A DNA stretch of 49,635 nt from Candidatus Woesebacteria bacterium GW2011_GWB1_39_12 (lineage in GTDB: Bacteria; Patescibacteriota; Microgenomatia; UBA8517). The position numbers and the translations under genes were made by a program. The DNA lies in NCBI GenBank assembly GCA_000993405.1, contig LBWB01000014.1, positions 1 to 49,635 on the forward strand, given 5' to 3'. Below are positions 8,457 to 14,845 of the stretch, piece by piece (the first letter of the stretch is position 1; the number at the start of each line of letters is the position of its first letter). The notes beneath the pieces are model-generated. The model worked only from the letters and a program-made list of their open reading frames with translations. It made no database searches and was not told the DNA's origin.

Positions 8457-8948
8457 ATGAATTCTCTTTTGAATGAAAGGAACTGGTGGAGTTATATTCA
8501 CGAAGATCTGCAGGAGCTTCTTAAGCAAGCTTCGCTTCTTGTTGATAAGGTGGGGTCATGGGATGAAAAATTTCATGATTACGCCTTTATTGTTTTCCCT
8601 GCTGCCAAAGCCTATGAGGGATTCCTGAAGACTTTATTCCATGATTTGGGTTTTATAACAGATGAGGACTTTTTGGGAAAAAGATTTAGAGTTGGGAAAG
8701 CGTTAAATCCCAGTCTTGATTTACATCTTCGGGAGAAAGAGGGAGTTTACGACAGATTGGTCGACTTTTGTCAGGGAAAGACTCTTCCCGACAAGTTATG
8801 GGAAACATGGAGCAGGGGAAGAAATCTTCTTTTCCACTGGTTTCCTAATGAGAGAAATGTAATTACTTATGATGAAGCAAGAGATAGAGTTAATGAAATT
8901 CTCGAAACTATGGATTTCGCATTTAAGGAGTGTAAAATAAATAGGTAA
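8457..8948 (+). CDS. HEPN-like / RnlA-type protein
   Basis: About 163 residues, all-alpha. The sequence EKFHDYAFIVFPAAKAYEGFLK followed much later by WETWSRGRNLLFHWF matches the layout of HEPN proteins; RNLLFH fits the Rx4H (RNxxxH) catalytic motif. It also recalls the DNA-binding part of RnlA/LsoA RNase toxins. I infer a possible RNase or toxin; no antitoxin is identifiable beside it. I chose the ATG at 8457 because TGATACTAT (8441-8449) forms an extended -10 exactly 7 nt upstream; the ATG at 8448 lies inside that box. It is followed 4 nt later by the CPBP gene. Confidence 0.6.
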   Translation: MNSLLNERNWWSYIHEDLQELLKQASLLVDKVGSWDEKFHDYAFIVFPAAKAYEGFLKTLFHDLGFITDEDFLGKRFRVGKALNPSLDLHLREKEGVYDRLVDFCQGKTLPDKLWETWSRGRNLLFHWFPNERNVITYDEARDRVNEILETMDFAFKECKINR

Positions 8949-8952
8949 TAAG

Positions 8953-9600
8953 ATGCCTAAGAAAGAAGTAGTCATTAAGAATGTAACAATTTTGGCCGCG
9001 TACCTTCTGGTAGTCTGGGGATTTTATCGCTTTCTTTTTAAACTACCGGAAGAGGTCGAGGAACTTTTTATTAAACCGCTTCTTTGGCTTACTCCCGTAA
9101 TCTATCTTGTTAGAAAAGAACGTAGCGGAATTTCTTCCTTGGGAATTAGCTCAAAAAATTTATTTCCGTCCTTATATATATCGCTTGCCCTGGGAGCAGT
9201 ATTTGCAATAGAGGGGGTTTTTATAAATCTCATCAAATATGGCGGAGTGGATTTTTCTGCAAATCTTGGAGATAAATCCTTTTTTTGGGCGATAGGCCTT
9301 TCACTTGCAACGGCGGTGACGGAAGAAATTACTTTCAGGGGATATCTTTTCAATAGGGTCTGGAGCGTAATGGGGACAGAATGGAGAGCAAATTTCCTGA
9401 CTAGTTTTGTCTGGGCTTTGGTTCATATTCCGGTTGCTATATTTTGGTGGGACTTGAACCTTCAAGGAACTTTGATCCTTCTTCTTCTAACAACAATTTT
9501 TGGCATAGGATCCGCATTTGTCTTTGCCAGAACGAAAAACGTGGCCTCATCAATCCTCCTTCATTTTCTTTGGGAATGGCCGATTGTGCTTTTTAGATGA
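8953..9600 (+). CDS. CPBP family intramembrane metalloprotease
   Basis: 215 residues with about six TM segments. The CPBP/Abi motifs are present: TEEITFRGYLF (EExxxR) near residue 118, FVWALVHIP (FxxxH) near 151 and a third His in SSILLHFLWEW. Family members (type II CAAX-prenyl-protease-like) cleave membrane substrates, and in bacteria some protect against bacteriocins; the substrate here is unknown. It is the second gene of a pair with the HEPN-like protein (4-nt gap), and the first hairpin repeat begins 3 nt after its stop. Confidence 0.85.
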   Translation: MPKKEVVIKNVTILAAYLLVVWGFYRFLFKLPEEVEELFIKPLLWLTPVIYLVRKERSGISSLGISSKNLFPSLYISLALGAVFAIEGVFINLIKYGGVDFSANLGDKSFFWAIGLSLATAVTEEITFRGYLFNRVWSVMGTEWRANFLTSFVWALVHIPVAIFWWDLNLQGTLILLLLTTIFGIGSAFVFARTKNVASSILLHFLWEWPIVLFR

Positions 9601-9602
9601 CA

Positions 9603-9624
9603 AATAATTTGTCTTCAAATTAGC
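9603..9624 (+). repeat. Cassette-boundary hairpin repeat, copy A (short form)
   Basis: AATAATTTGTCTTCAAATTA plus GC. The 7-bp stem TAATTTG/CAAATTA encloses a TCTT loop. It lies just after the CPBP stop and before the Nudix gene. It shares 19 identical bases with copies B and E. Confidence 0.85.
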
Positions 9625-9644
9625 TTCGGAGTAGAATTTAGACA

Positions 9645-10238
9645 GTGAGGGTCAAAGATCCGCGTTACGATTTCTATATTACAGTTTCAGCCCATATTAT
9701 TATCGTGGATAAAAACAAAAGAATTTTGATGGCAAAACGACCGGAAACTTGGGAGTGGGCACCGGGAAGATGGGGCCTAACCGGAGGAAAGGTTTACCAA
9801 CATGAATCTTTCAGGAACACCATTAGAAGAAAAACAAAGCAAGAGCTTGGTTTTGTACTGTTACCTGAAGGATTATACCAAGTTAAACAATTAATTATAA
9901 AAGACAAACAAGCTTTTATGTTTTTTTTCGTTGCAAAGAGTAAAGGACTAAAATTGACAGGCAAAATGATTGATTACAAGTGGTTCAATGCCAAAGACTT
10001 GAATAAATTACCATCAAATAGATTTGCCGAGTTTTTCTACAAGAAAATGCTAACCGAGTTTTTAGAAAAAGACTCCAAGTTATTACCAATTAATATGGTC
10101 GAGAGTTTAAATTATATAACTTTAGGCGATACGACAAGTTATAAAGATTGGTTTAACGGGATAATAAATAAAAATTACGACCCAAATAAAATCGCAGACT
10201 TTAGAAAGTGGAAAAAGAATAATTTGTCTTCAAATTAG
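9645..10238 (+). CDS. Nudix hydrolase-like protein with degenerate Nudix box
   Basis: 197 residues from a GTG at 9645, which has TAGAAT (9632-9637) exactly 7 nt upstream. The Nudix fold is recognisable: DKNKRILMAKRPETWEWAPGRW, then GGKVYQHESFRNTIRRKTKQELGF. In the box GX5EX7REUXEEXGU the core REUXEE reads RKTKQE, so two metal-binding glutamates are replaced and hydrolase activity is uncertain. A C-terminal extension of about 70 residues is not recognised. The last codons (NNLSSN, TAG) are encoded by hairpin repeat copy B, so the gene and the repeat are fused as in a mobile cassette. Confidence 0.75.
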   Translation: MRVKDPRYDFYITVSAHIIIVDKNKRILMAKRPETWEWAPGRWGLTGGKVYQHESFRNTIRRKTKQELGFVLLPEGLYQVKQLIIKDKQAFMFFFVAKSKGLKLTGKMIDYKWFNAKDLNKLPSNRFAEFFYKKMLTEFLEKDSKLLPINMVESLNYITLGDTTSYKDWFNGIINKNYDPNKIADFRKWKKNNLSSN

Positions 10239-10239
10239 C
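10218..10239 (+). repeat. Cassette-boundary hairpin repeat, copy B (short form, supplies a stop codon)
   Basis: Same 19-nt core as copies A and E (stem TAATTTG/CAAATTA, loop TCTT). It overlaps the 3' end of the Nudix gene and encodes its last six residues and TAG stop. Confidence 0.85.
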
Positions 10240-10290
10240 CCCGGGAAAATTTACCTTTGAACATTTCGCTTTCTGGAATAAAATGAATTG

Positions 10291-10629
10291 ATGAAACAGA
10301 TCTATTTTTACAAAACGACTTCAGGGAGAGAGGTAATAGCTGAATTTATCGATAGATTAGACGAAATTACAAAGAGCAGAGTTAGAAACGGAATTAGAAT
10401 TTTGGAGAAGCACGGTTTGGAACTTTTAAAAAATCGGTCGGTTAAGAAAATTACTACAAGACCTGACATTTTCGAATTAAGGATTGTTGGTAAAAAGCAA
10501 ATAAGAATTTTATTTACTATTTATGACGCGAACACTTACTTATTAATTCACATCTTTGTTAAAAAGACGCAAAAAACTCCAATTGAAGATATTAAACTTG
10601 CTCAAAAAAGAGCGAAAGAGTATATTTGA
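10291..10629 (+). CDS. higB: HigB/Gp49-like RelE-superfamily toxin
   Basis: 112 residues. KQIYFYKTTSGREVIAEFID, then RILEKHG, KKITTRPDIFELRI and KKQIRILFTIYD are typical of phage-derived Gp49-like/HigB mRNA interferases of the RelE fold, which cut mRNA on the ribosome. The ATG at 10291 is preferred over the TTG at 10288 because TAAAAT (10279-10284) lies 6 nt upstream. The XRE antitoxin follows 38 nt downstream, the toxin-first order characteristic of HigBA. Confidence 0.85.
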   Translation: MKQIYFYKTTSGREVIAEFIDRLDEITKSRVRNGIRILEKHGLELLKNRSVKKITTRPDIFELRIVGKKQIRILFTIYDANTYLLIHIFVKKTQKTPIEDIKLAQKRAKEYI

Positions 10630-10632
10630 GTA

Positions 10633-10661
10633 TTGACAGAATATAATAAATTTGATATATT
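10633..10661 (+). promoter_or_regulatory. Consensus promoter for the antitoxin, giving a leaderless mRNA
   Basis: TTGACA (10633-10638), a 17-nt spacer, then TATATT (10656-10661). The higA ATG begins 7 nt after the last base of the -10, so the predicted start of transcription is at or next to the start codon. This gives the antitoxin its own promoter inside the higBA pair. Confidence 0.75.
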
Positions 10662-10667
10662 TCAGGC

Positions 10668-10961
10668 ATGAAAAGAGATATTAAGGAACTAACTAGCTGG
10701 AGAAGTTACGAAAAAGAACTCTTAAAAGATGAGAAGTTTTTAAAAGTGGCTAAGGATTTGGAGTCCGAGTTTGTGTTAGCTGATAGTTTGATAAGAGCTA
10801 GAAAGAAAAAGAGGTTAACACAGGTAGAATTAGCGAAAAAGATTGGGACAAAACAACCAGTAATTTCTAAGCTTGAAACCGCAAGCTCGAAACCCTCCCT
10901 CTCACTATTAAAAAGAATTGCCCAGGCTCTAGATACCAGACTCACTGTGAAGTTTGAGTAA
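10668..10961 (+). CDS. higA: HigA-type XRE antitoxin
   Basis: 97 residues. A short N-terminal region is followed by a helix-turn-helix of the Cro/C1 type: LIRARKKKRLTQVELAKKIG, then TKQPVISKLETASSKPSLSLLKRIAQALD. It should bind and neutralise the HigB-like toxin just upstream and repress the pair. It has its own promoter at 10633-10661. Hairpin repeat copy C begins about 9 nt after its stop. Confidence 0.88.
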   Translation: MKRDIKELTSWRSYEKELLKDEKFLKVAKDLESEFVLADSLIRARKKKRLTQVELAKKIGTKQPVISKLETASSKPSLSLLKRIAQALDTRLTVKFE

Positions 10962-10969
10962 TAATTGAA

Positions 10970-10985
10970 AGTTTGTCTTCAAACT
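10970..10985 (+). repeat. Cassette-boundary hairpin repeat, copy C (compensated variant)
   Basis: AGTTTG TCTT CAAACT. Relative to the other copies (AATTTG/CAAATT) both arms change together (A to G and T to C), so pairing is kept. This paired change supports a structural role. The trailing AGC of the other copies is AGA here. Confidence 0.75.
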
Positions 10986-11048
10986 AGATCCATAAGCAGC
11001 TGTGGTAATATAAACATAACAATGACATCGATTTAAATAGAAAAAAAT

Positions 11049-11360
11049 ATGAGAAAAACAAAAAATAGGGATCCTTTTAAGAACCTCGTCTTGGATGATT
11101 ATGAGAAAGAGATAGAAGAAGCCTTTGAAAAAGGCAAATTTGTTCGTGTTGAAAACTATGAAGAAACAAAAAAAATGTTTCAGGAAGCGGCTAGGAATTA
11201 TAAAGAGTTGCAAAAAACAAAGCGAATCAGTTTAAGAGTAAAAAATGAGGATATTATAAAAGTCAAAGCTAAAGCAAAAAGAGTTAATATTCCTTACCAA
11301 AGACTTTTAAATGCCTTAATACATAAATATGCTGAAGGTAAAACCTCGATAAATATTTAA
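11049..11360 (+). CDS. CopG/BrnA-like antitoxin without an adjacent toxin
   Basis: 103 residues, highly charged. The C-terminal part (KRISLRVKNEDIIKVKAKAK, then INIPYQRLLNALIHKYAEG without a break) looks like a ribbon-helix-helix DNA-binding domain of the CopG/BrnA antitoxin family; the beta-strand is RISLRV and the two helices follow. No BrnT-like toxin is next to it, so it may be a solitary antitoxin or regulator. It sits alone between hairpin copies C and D. Exact family uncertain. Confidence 0.65.
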   Translation: MRKTKNRDPFKNLVLDDYEKEIEEAFEKGKFVRVENYEETKKMFQEAARNYKELQKTKRISLRVKNEDIIKVKAKAKRVNIPYQRLLNALIHKYAEGKTSINI

Positions 11361-11401
11361 AATAATTTGTCCCAGGGACGTTCGACGTCCTTCAAATTAG
11401 C
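11361..11401 (+). repeat. Cassette-boundary hairpin repeat, copy D (long form)
   Basis: Starts directly after the TAA of the antitoxin-like gene. The outer stem AATTTG/CAAATT matches the short copies; the loop is expanded by an inner perfect hairpin GGACGT-TCG-ACGTCC (11376-11390). It ends TTCAAATTAGC. Confidence 0.85.
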
Positions 11402-11409
11402 TTCATGAT

Positions 11410-11826
11410 CTATTGTTTCAGATTGAAAGGATTGAAGTTTTTCTTAAGAAGGTTTTTCAGAGGGATGAACAAGGGTGAGGGGAGTTCTCCCCATTTGTAC
11501 CATTCTACCCTTTCTATATTTTCAGTCTCATTAATTTTTATTTTATCTCCAGAGTAGTCTGCAACAACAAAAATAGTTATATAATGCTTCTTTTCTTTGG
11601 GAAATATATCATTAGTAAAGATAGCGGCAAAAGGATTTTTAATTCTAATGTTTATTTCTTCTAGTACTTCACGCCTTGCACACTCTTCTGGCGATTCGTT
11701 GAATTCCAAATGACCCCCTATAAAGGCCCAAGTTCCATCACCGTGTGCGTTCTTTCTTTTTAAAAGAAGAACTTTGTCTTTGCTTTTAATAATGGTTCCT
11801 ACCCCAACCTTAGGGAATTTTGTCAT
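11410..11826 (-). CDS. Nudix hydrolase (MutT-like)
   Basis: 138 residues. The Nudix box is essentially canonical: [26 protein letters not shown], with the REVLEE metal-binding core intact. It probably hydrolyses a nucleoside diphosphate derivative; substrate unknown. TATAAT (11839-11834) lies 7 nt before the ATG, so it carries its own leaderless promoter although it is antisense to its neighbours. It lies alone between hairpin copies D and E. Confidence 0.88.
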   Translation of the reverse strand: MTKFPKVGVGTIIKSKDKVLLLKRKNAHGDGTWAFIGGHLEFNESPEECARREVLEEINIRIKNPFAAIFTNDIFPKEKKHYITIFVVADYSGDKIKINETENIERVEWYKWGELPSPLFIPLKNLLKKNFNPFNLKQ

Positions 11827-11854
11827 TTGCTATATTATAAAACAAAATATAAAA

Positions 11855-11877
11855 AATAAATTTGTCTTCAAATTAGC
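11855..11877 (+). repeat. Cassette-boundary hairpin repeat, copy E (short form)
   Basis: AATTTG TCTT CAAATT AGC core at 11859-11877, identical to copies A and B over 19 nt. It lies between the divergent start of the Nudix gene and the end of the prenyl-synthase-like gene. Confidence 0.85.
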
Positions 11878-11884
11878 GTTTTAA

Positions 11885-12841
11885 TTAAGGATGGTTTATT
11901 AGTACAGGTTCCATCTTTTTAGTAAGTCCTTTAATATAAAATCTTGCTTTCCAATCCAAAGCTCCAGCCTTTTCCGACAAAGCAGCATAGAGTCTAGAAC
12001 AGTCGTGAATTTCTCCTTTTCTCCACTCTTGAATTGTTGGGTTGGTTTCCACCAAAGCCGGGTTGAGCATGAGTTCTTCTAAACCTAAACCGCTTGTTGA
12101 AAGAACTTCGGAGGGAATATAACAAATACCTCTGGGAAAATCCTCGTTGAGACTTGCTGTTTCTGAATTAAACATTCTTCCCAGGATTTGGGAGAGTTCT
12201 GGTATCTGTTCTTCACGAGCTGAGGAGCTGAGTGCAATTAACATGATATTGTGGGGTTTGCCAAAAGAATTTGCGTAGAGGTTGCTCAACTCTTGTTGAG
12301 TCGAAACGGTTTTGTTGACTCGGCGAAGATATTCGGTTTGCATGGCGTCGAGAAAGACAGTTAAATCGTCCCGTATGTTGTCGCTCTGTTTTTGAACCCT
12401 TTCTAATTTTGCGACTACCCGCTTAAGTAAAAATTCTATTGTTAAACCTTTGATTACGTTTCTTCCTCTTGTTTTAATAATTTCTTTTTGAGCTTGGACT
12501 AAATCTACATAACTGGAGTAACCTGTAGGTAAGCGTTCGTGGCCGTCGGCAACATCGTCATTCCAGCGACCCAGGGTGTAGGAGGGTAGGGCTGCGGGAA
12601 AGGAGCCGTGGCCGGATACCGGGCCGATGTAAGCTCTAGTCAGGGGGTTGAAATTGGAAAGAATGTGAAGCGTAGTATGTAAATCTGTATATTTGCCTGG
12701 GGCACGTTGTTCTAATACCCAGTACCGATTTTCTAATAGCAAATATTCGACATATTCATTCGGCAACCGCCTGACTACCCATTCTTGAACTTTAGGGTCA
12801 TTTGCAAAATTTGATAACGAGTTTCTCGCGGCCTCTAGCAT
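11885..12841 (-). CDS. Squalene/phytoene synthase-like (class I isoprenoid synthase fold) protein
   Basis: 318 residues, mostly helical. An aspartate-rich NDDVADGHE near residue 95 (in LGRWNDDVADGHERLP), and a later LNEDFPRGICYIPSEVL that lines up with the (N)EDxxRGRxYLPxexL signature of phytoene/squalene synthases, suggest a head-to-head prenyl transferase fold. The second metal-binding motif (normally DxxED) is only partly kept, so activity is uncertain. It is the only gene between hairpin copies E and F and is antisense to most of the array. No carotenoid or hopanoid gene is nearby. The alternative is an unrelated helical protein. Confidence 0.5.
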   Translation of the reverse strand: MLEAARNSLSNFANDPKVQEWVVRRLPNEYVEYLLLENRYWVLEQRAPGKYTDLHTTLHILSNFNPLTRAYIGPVSGHGSFPAALPSYTLGRWNDDVADGHERLPTGYSSYVDLVQAQKEIIKTRGRNVIKGLTIEFLLKRVVAKLERVQKQSDNIRDDLTVFLDAMQTEYLRRVNKTVSTQQELSNLYANSFGKPHNIMLIALSSSAREEQIPELSQILGRMFNSETASLNEDFPRGICYIPSEVLSTSGLGLEELMLNPALVETNPTIQEWRKGEIHDCSRLYAALSEKAGALDWKARFYIKGLTKKMEPVLINHP

Positions 12842-12904
12842 TTTAAAATAACACTCTATTTTAACTCAAGAGTTTATGAAGTGTTTATAAAAAAACTTGA
12901 GAGA

Positions 12905-12945
12905 AATAATTTGTCCTTGGAACGTTCGACGTCCTTCAAATTAGC
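12905..12945 (+). repeat. Cassette-boundary hairpin repeat, copy F (long form)
   Basis: Outer stem TAATTTG/CAAATTA as in the short copies; the extended loop contains AACGTTCGACGTCC, nearly identical to copy D but with one change (GGAACGT for GGGACGT), so the inner stem is imperfect. It precedes the GNAT gene. Confidence 0.85.
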
Positions 12946-12967
12946 TACGACTTGATATACTTCAATT

Positions 12968-13423
12968 ATGAATATTAGATTGGCTAGAGTTACTGACTAC
13001 GAGACGTTGAAGAAGATTAAACCTTCTATAAGCGATAGAATCATTGAAGAAAGGTTAAGTAGACAGGAGGAAGGAAAAGTGGAATTTATGATTTTGGAAG
13101 ATAATAATGAACCTGTCAGTTTTGTTCTTTTGAAATGGGAAGGTAAGAAAACTCATCCTGAATACCCGGATATGGAAGATCTTTATACAAAGGGAGAATT
13201 CAGAAGGAAAGGTTATGCAACATTACTAATTAAAGAATGCGAGAAAAGGGTGAAAGAAAAAGGTTTAAAAAAAATAGGTATGGCAGTAAATCCAGATAAA
13301 AATTCAAAAGTAAAAGTTTTTTATGAGAAGTTGGGATATAGGCATGATGGAGGCAAACTTTATGTTGACGCTGTTTATAATGGAGTTGAAGATTGGGTAA
13401 TTGATTTAGAAAAAGAAATTTAA
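12968..13423 (+). CDS. GNAT family N-acetyltransferase
   Basis: 151 residues. MNIRLARVTDYETLKKIKPS, a central MEDLYTKGEFRRKGYATLLI (acetyl-CoA-binding R/QxxGxA loop as RRKGYA) and a C-terminal NPDKNSKVKVFYEKLGYR are standard GNAT elements. Substrate unknown. An extended -10 TGATATACT (12953-12961) lies 6 nt before the ATG. It follows hairpin copy F; no further copy follows it, so it may be the end of the array. Confidence 0.85.
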   Translation: MNIRLARVTDYETLKKIKPSISDRIIEERLSRQEEGKVEFMILEDNNEPVSFVLLKWEGKKTHPEYPDMEDLYTKGEFRRKGYATLLIKECEKRVKEKGLKKIGMAVNPDKNSKVKVFYEKLGYRHDGGKLYVDAVYNGVEDWVIDLEKEI

Positions 13424-13546
13424 AGAACTCATTTCCTCCCCCCAGGGGTCATACGTCGCCAAGGTTTTGTAGACGGCGCGCAAACAAGCGCGGTTGTATA
13501 TTTTCTTGAATCCGAATCAAAGTTGCGATACTATACAGATACTTCT

Positions 13547-14176
13547 ATGTTTCGAAAAATTGTAGTTTCGTCTCTAGTACTTGCCTTTGCTTTTGGTATA
13601 CTCCTAATTTCTATTTTTAGAACTGCGTCCGTAAAATATCAATTTAACAATACTGGAAAGCAAATAAACGCCAAAGTTTTAGAGGGGGTAACCGAGCTTG
13701 TCGATTATAACCTTCCTTTCCCGGGCAAAGTCCTTCCCGATAGTCCTTTATGGTCTTTGAAAGCCCTTCGGGATCGAATATGGCTTTTGGTGACGACAAA
13801 TCCGTCAAGAAAAGCTGAACTAAAACTTCTTTTTGCGGACAAAAGACTTGGAAGTGCAATAGTTTTGTTTGACAAAGAGAAATTTGAGGAGGGGCTGACA
13901 ACGTTGACGAAAGCCGAGAAGTATCTTGAGGAAGCGGGGTGGCAGGAAGAGGAGAATAGGAAAAAGGGTATTGAAACCTCAGACTTCTTGCAAATTTTAG
14001 CCAAGGCGTCCCTCAAGCATTACGAAGTGATGCAAAACATTCTTACTATAGCTCCTGAAGAGGCAAGGCCTACAATTATACAAACTCAGGATTATTCTAA
14101 AAAAGCTTTCGAAAATTCCAGAAATGCTCTTTTGGAAAAGGGTAAGAGCGCTCCAGAAAACCCATTTGATTGGTAA
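13547..14176 (+). CDS. DUF5667-like membrane-anchored protein
   Basis: About 209 residues from the ATG at 13547; a TTG at 13523 would place eight polar residues before the signal anchor. One hydrophobic segment (IVVSSLVLAFAFGILLISIF), then LPFPGKVLPDSPLWSLKALRDRIW and FADKRLGSAIVLFDKEKFEEGL, the hallmark of the DUF5667 region found in many CPR and actinobacterial envelope proteins. Probably extracytoplasmic and helical; role unknown. Confidence 0.75.
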   Translation: MFRKIVVSSLVLAFAFGILLISIFRTASVKYQFNNTGKQINAKVLEGVTELVDYNLPFPGKVLPDSPLWSLKALRDRIWLLVTTNPSRKAELKLLFADKRLGSAIVLFDKEKFEEGLTTLTKAEKYLEEAGWQEEENRKKGIETSDFLQILAKASLKHYEVMQNILTIAPEEARPTIIQTQDYSKKAFENSRNALLEKGKSAPENPFDW

Positions 14177-14212
14177 AAAACTTAATCTTTGTATACTTTA
14201 TTTGAAGAGTTG

Positions 14213-14264
14213 CCAACAAAAACTTTTCAGAATTTCGTTTCTCTTTAAAAAACCTCTTTGTTGG
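14213..14264 (+). other. Long-loop inverted repeat in the nrdR upstream gap
   Basis: CCAACAAA (14213-14220) pairs with TTTGTTGG (14257-14264) across a ~36-nt loop. The gap 14177-14399 holds this and the palindrome at 14362-14377; no gene or B12-riboswitch box is visible. It could be a terminator for the upstream gene or a leader structure. Confidence 0.3.
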
Positions 14265-14361
14265 TTGAAAAAGCTGGCCTCGCGACGAACCTGAATTGAT
14301 ATATTATGACCCAAATATTAGTAGTTGACTTTCTAGATCTGGGGTTTAAACATGTTTATTG

Positions 14362-14377
14362 TCACTACTGGTAGTGA
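14362..14377 (+). promoter_or_regulatory. Candidate NrdR operator upstream of nrdR-nrdJ
   Basis: Perfect 16-bp palindrome TCACTACTGGTAGTGA, 22 nt before the nrdR ATG. Its arms contain the CACTA/TAGTG core of the NrdR box (acaCwAtATaTwGtgt); the central four bases differ. TTGACT (14325-14330) followed by TAAACA 16 nt later could be the promoter, putting the palindrome near the transcription start. Only one convincing box is seen, whereas NrdR normally binds a pair. Confidence 0.45.
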
Positions 14378-14399
14378 GTTTTGTTTACACGTATGAAAT

Positions 14400-14840
14400 A
14401 TGAAGTGTCCTTTTTGTGCTAACGCAGAAACCGACGTTCTTGAATCAAGGGTAGTCGAGGACGGGAGCATAATAAGAAGAAGAAGAAAGTGCAGTAAATG
14501 CGGTAAAAGATTTACGACCTACGAGAAAGTCAAAGGAAATGCGCTTTGGGTAATGAAAAAGGATGGAAGAAGAGAAGCGTTTGAGAGGGAGAAAGTTAAA
14601 AGAGGAATCTTGAGGGCAGTAGAGAAACGTCCGATTTCGATGGATTTGGTGGACGACATCGTAGAGAGAGTTGAAAGGGAGATGTTAAGGAAAGAAAAAG
14701 AAGAGGTAGGTTCTAAAGCAATCGGTCGGGCAGTTTTAAAAAGACTTAAGAGGGTGGATAAAGTCGCCTGGCTTCGCTTCGCAAGCGTTTATCTGGAATT
14801 TGAAGATCTGGAGGATTTTGCAAGAGCAATTAAAACCTAA
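14400..14840 (+). CDS. nrdR: Transcriptional repressor NrdR
   Basis: 146 residues, the usual length. N-terminal zinc ribbon with CPFC at 3-6 and CSKCG near 31; the signature RRRRKCSKCGKRFTTYE is intact. An ATP-cone domain follows from about residue 48. NrdR senses ATP/dATP and represses ribonucleotide reductase genes. The reductase nrdJ begins 5 nt downstream, so the two form an operon, and the palindrome at 14362 could be its autoregulatory site. Confidence 0.96.
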   Translation: MKCPFCANAETDVLESRVVEDGSIIRRRRKCSKCGKRFTTYEKVKGNALWVMKKDGRREAFEREKVKRGILRAVEKRPISMDLVDDIVERVEREMLRKEKEEVGSKAIGRAVLKRLKRVDKVAWLRFASVYLEFEDLEDFARAIKT

Positions 14841-14845
14841 AAAAT

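Noticed and set aside
9603-12945. A classical integron
   Set aside because: No IntI-like gene with the integron-specific domain is visible, the repeats are shorter than known attC sites, and orientation of the genes is mixed. Kept only as a cassette-like array.
13424-13522. Another cassette hairpin after the GNAT gene
   Set aside because: The stretch has a GC-rich CGCG/CGCG hairpin but no AATTTG/CAAATT stem, so the array appears to end at copy F.
14177-14399. Cobalamin riboswitch upstream of nrdR-nrdJ
   Set aside because: No B12-box-like sequence or multi-stem leader is seen; only a long-loop inverted repeat and a 16-bp palindrome.
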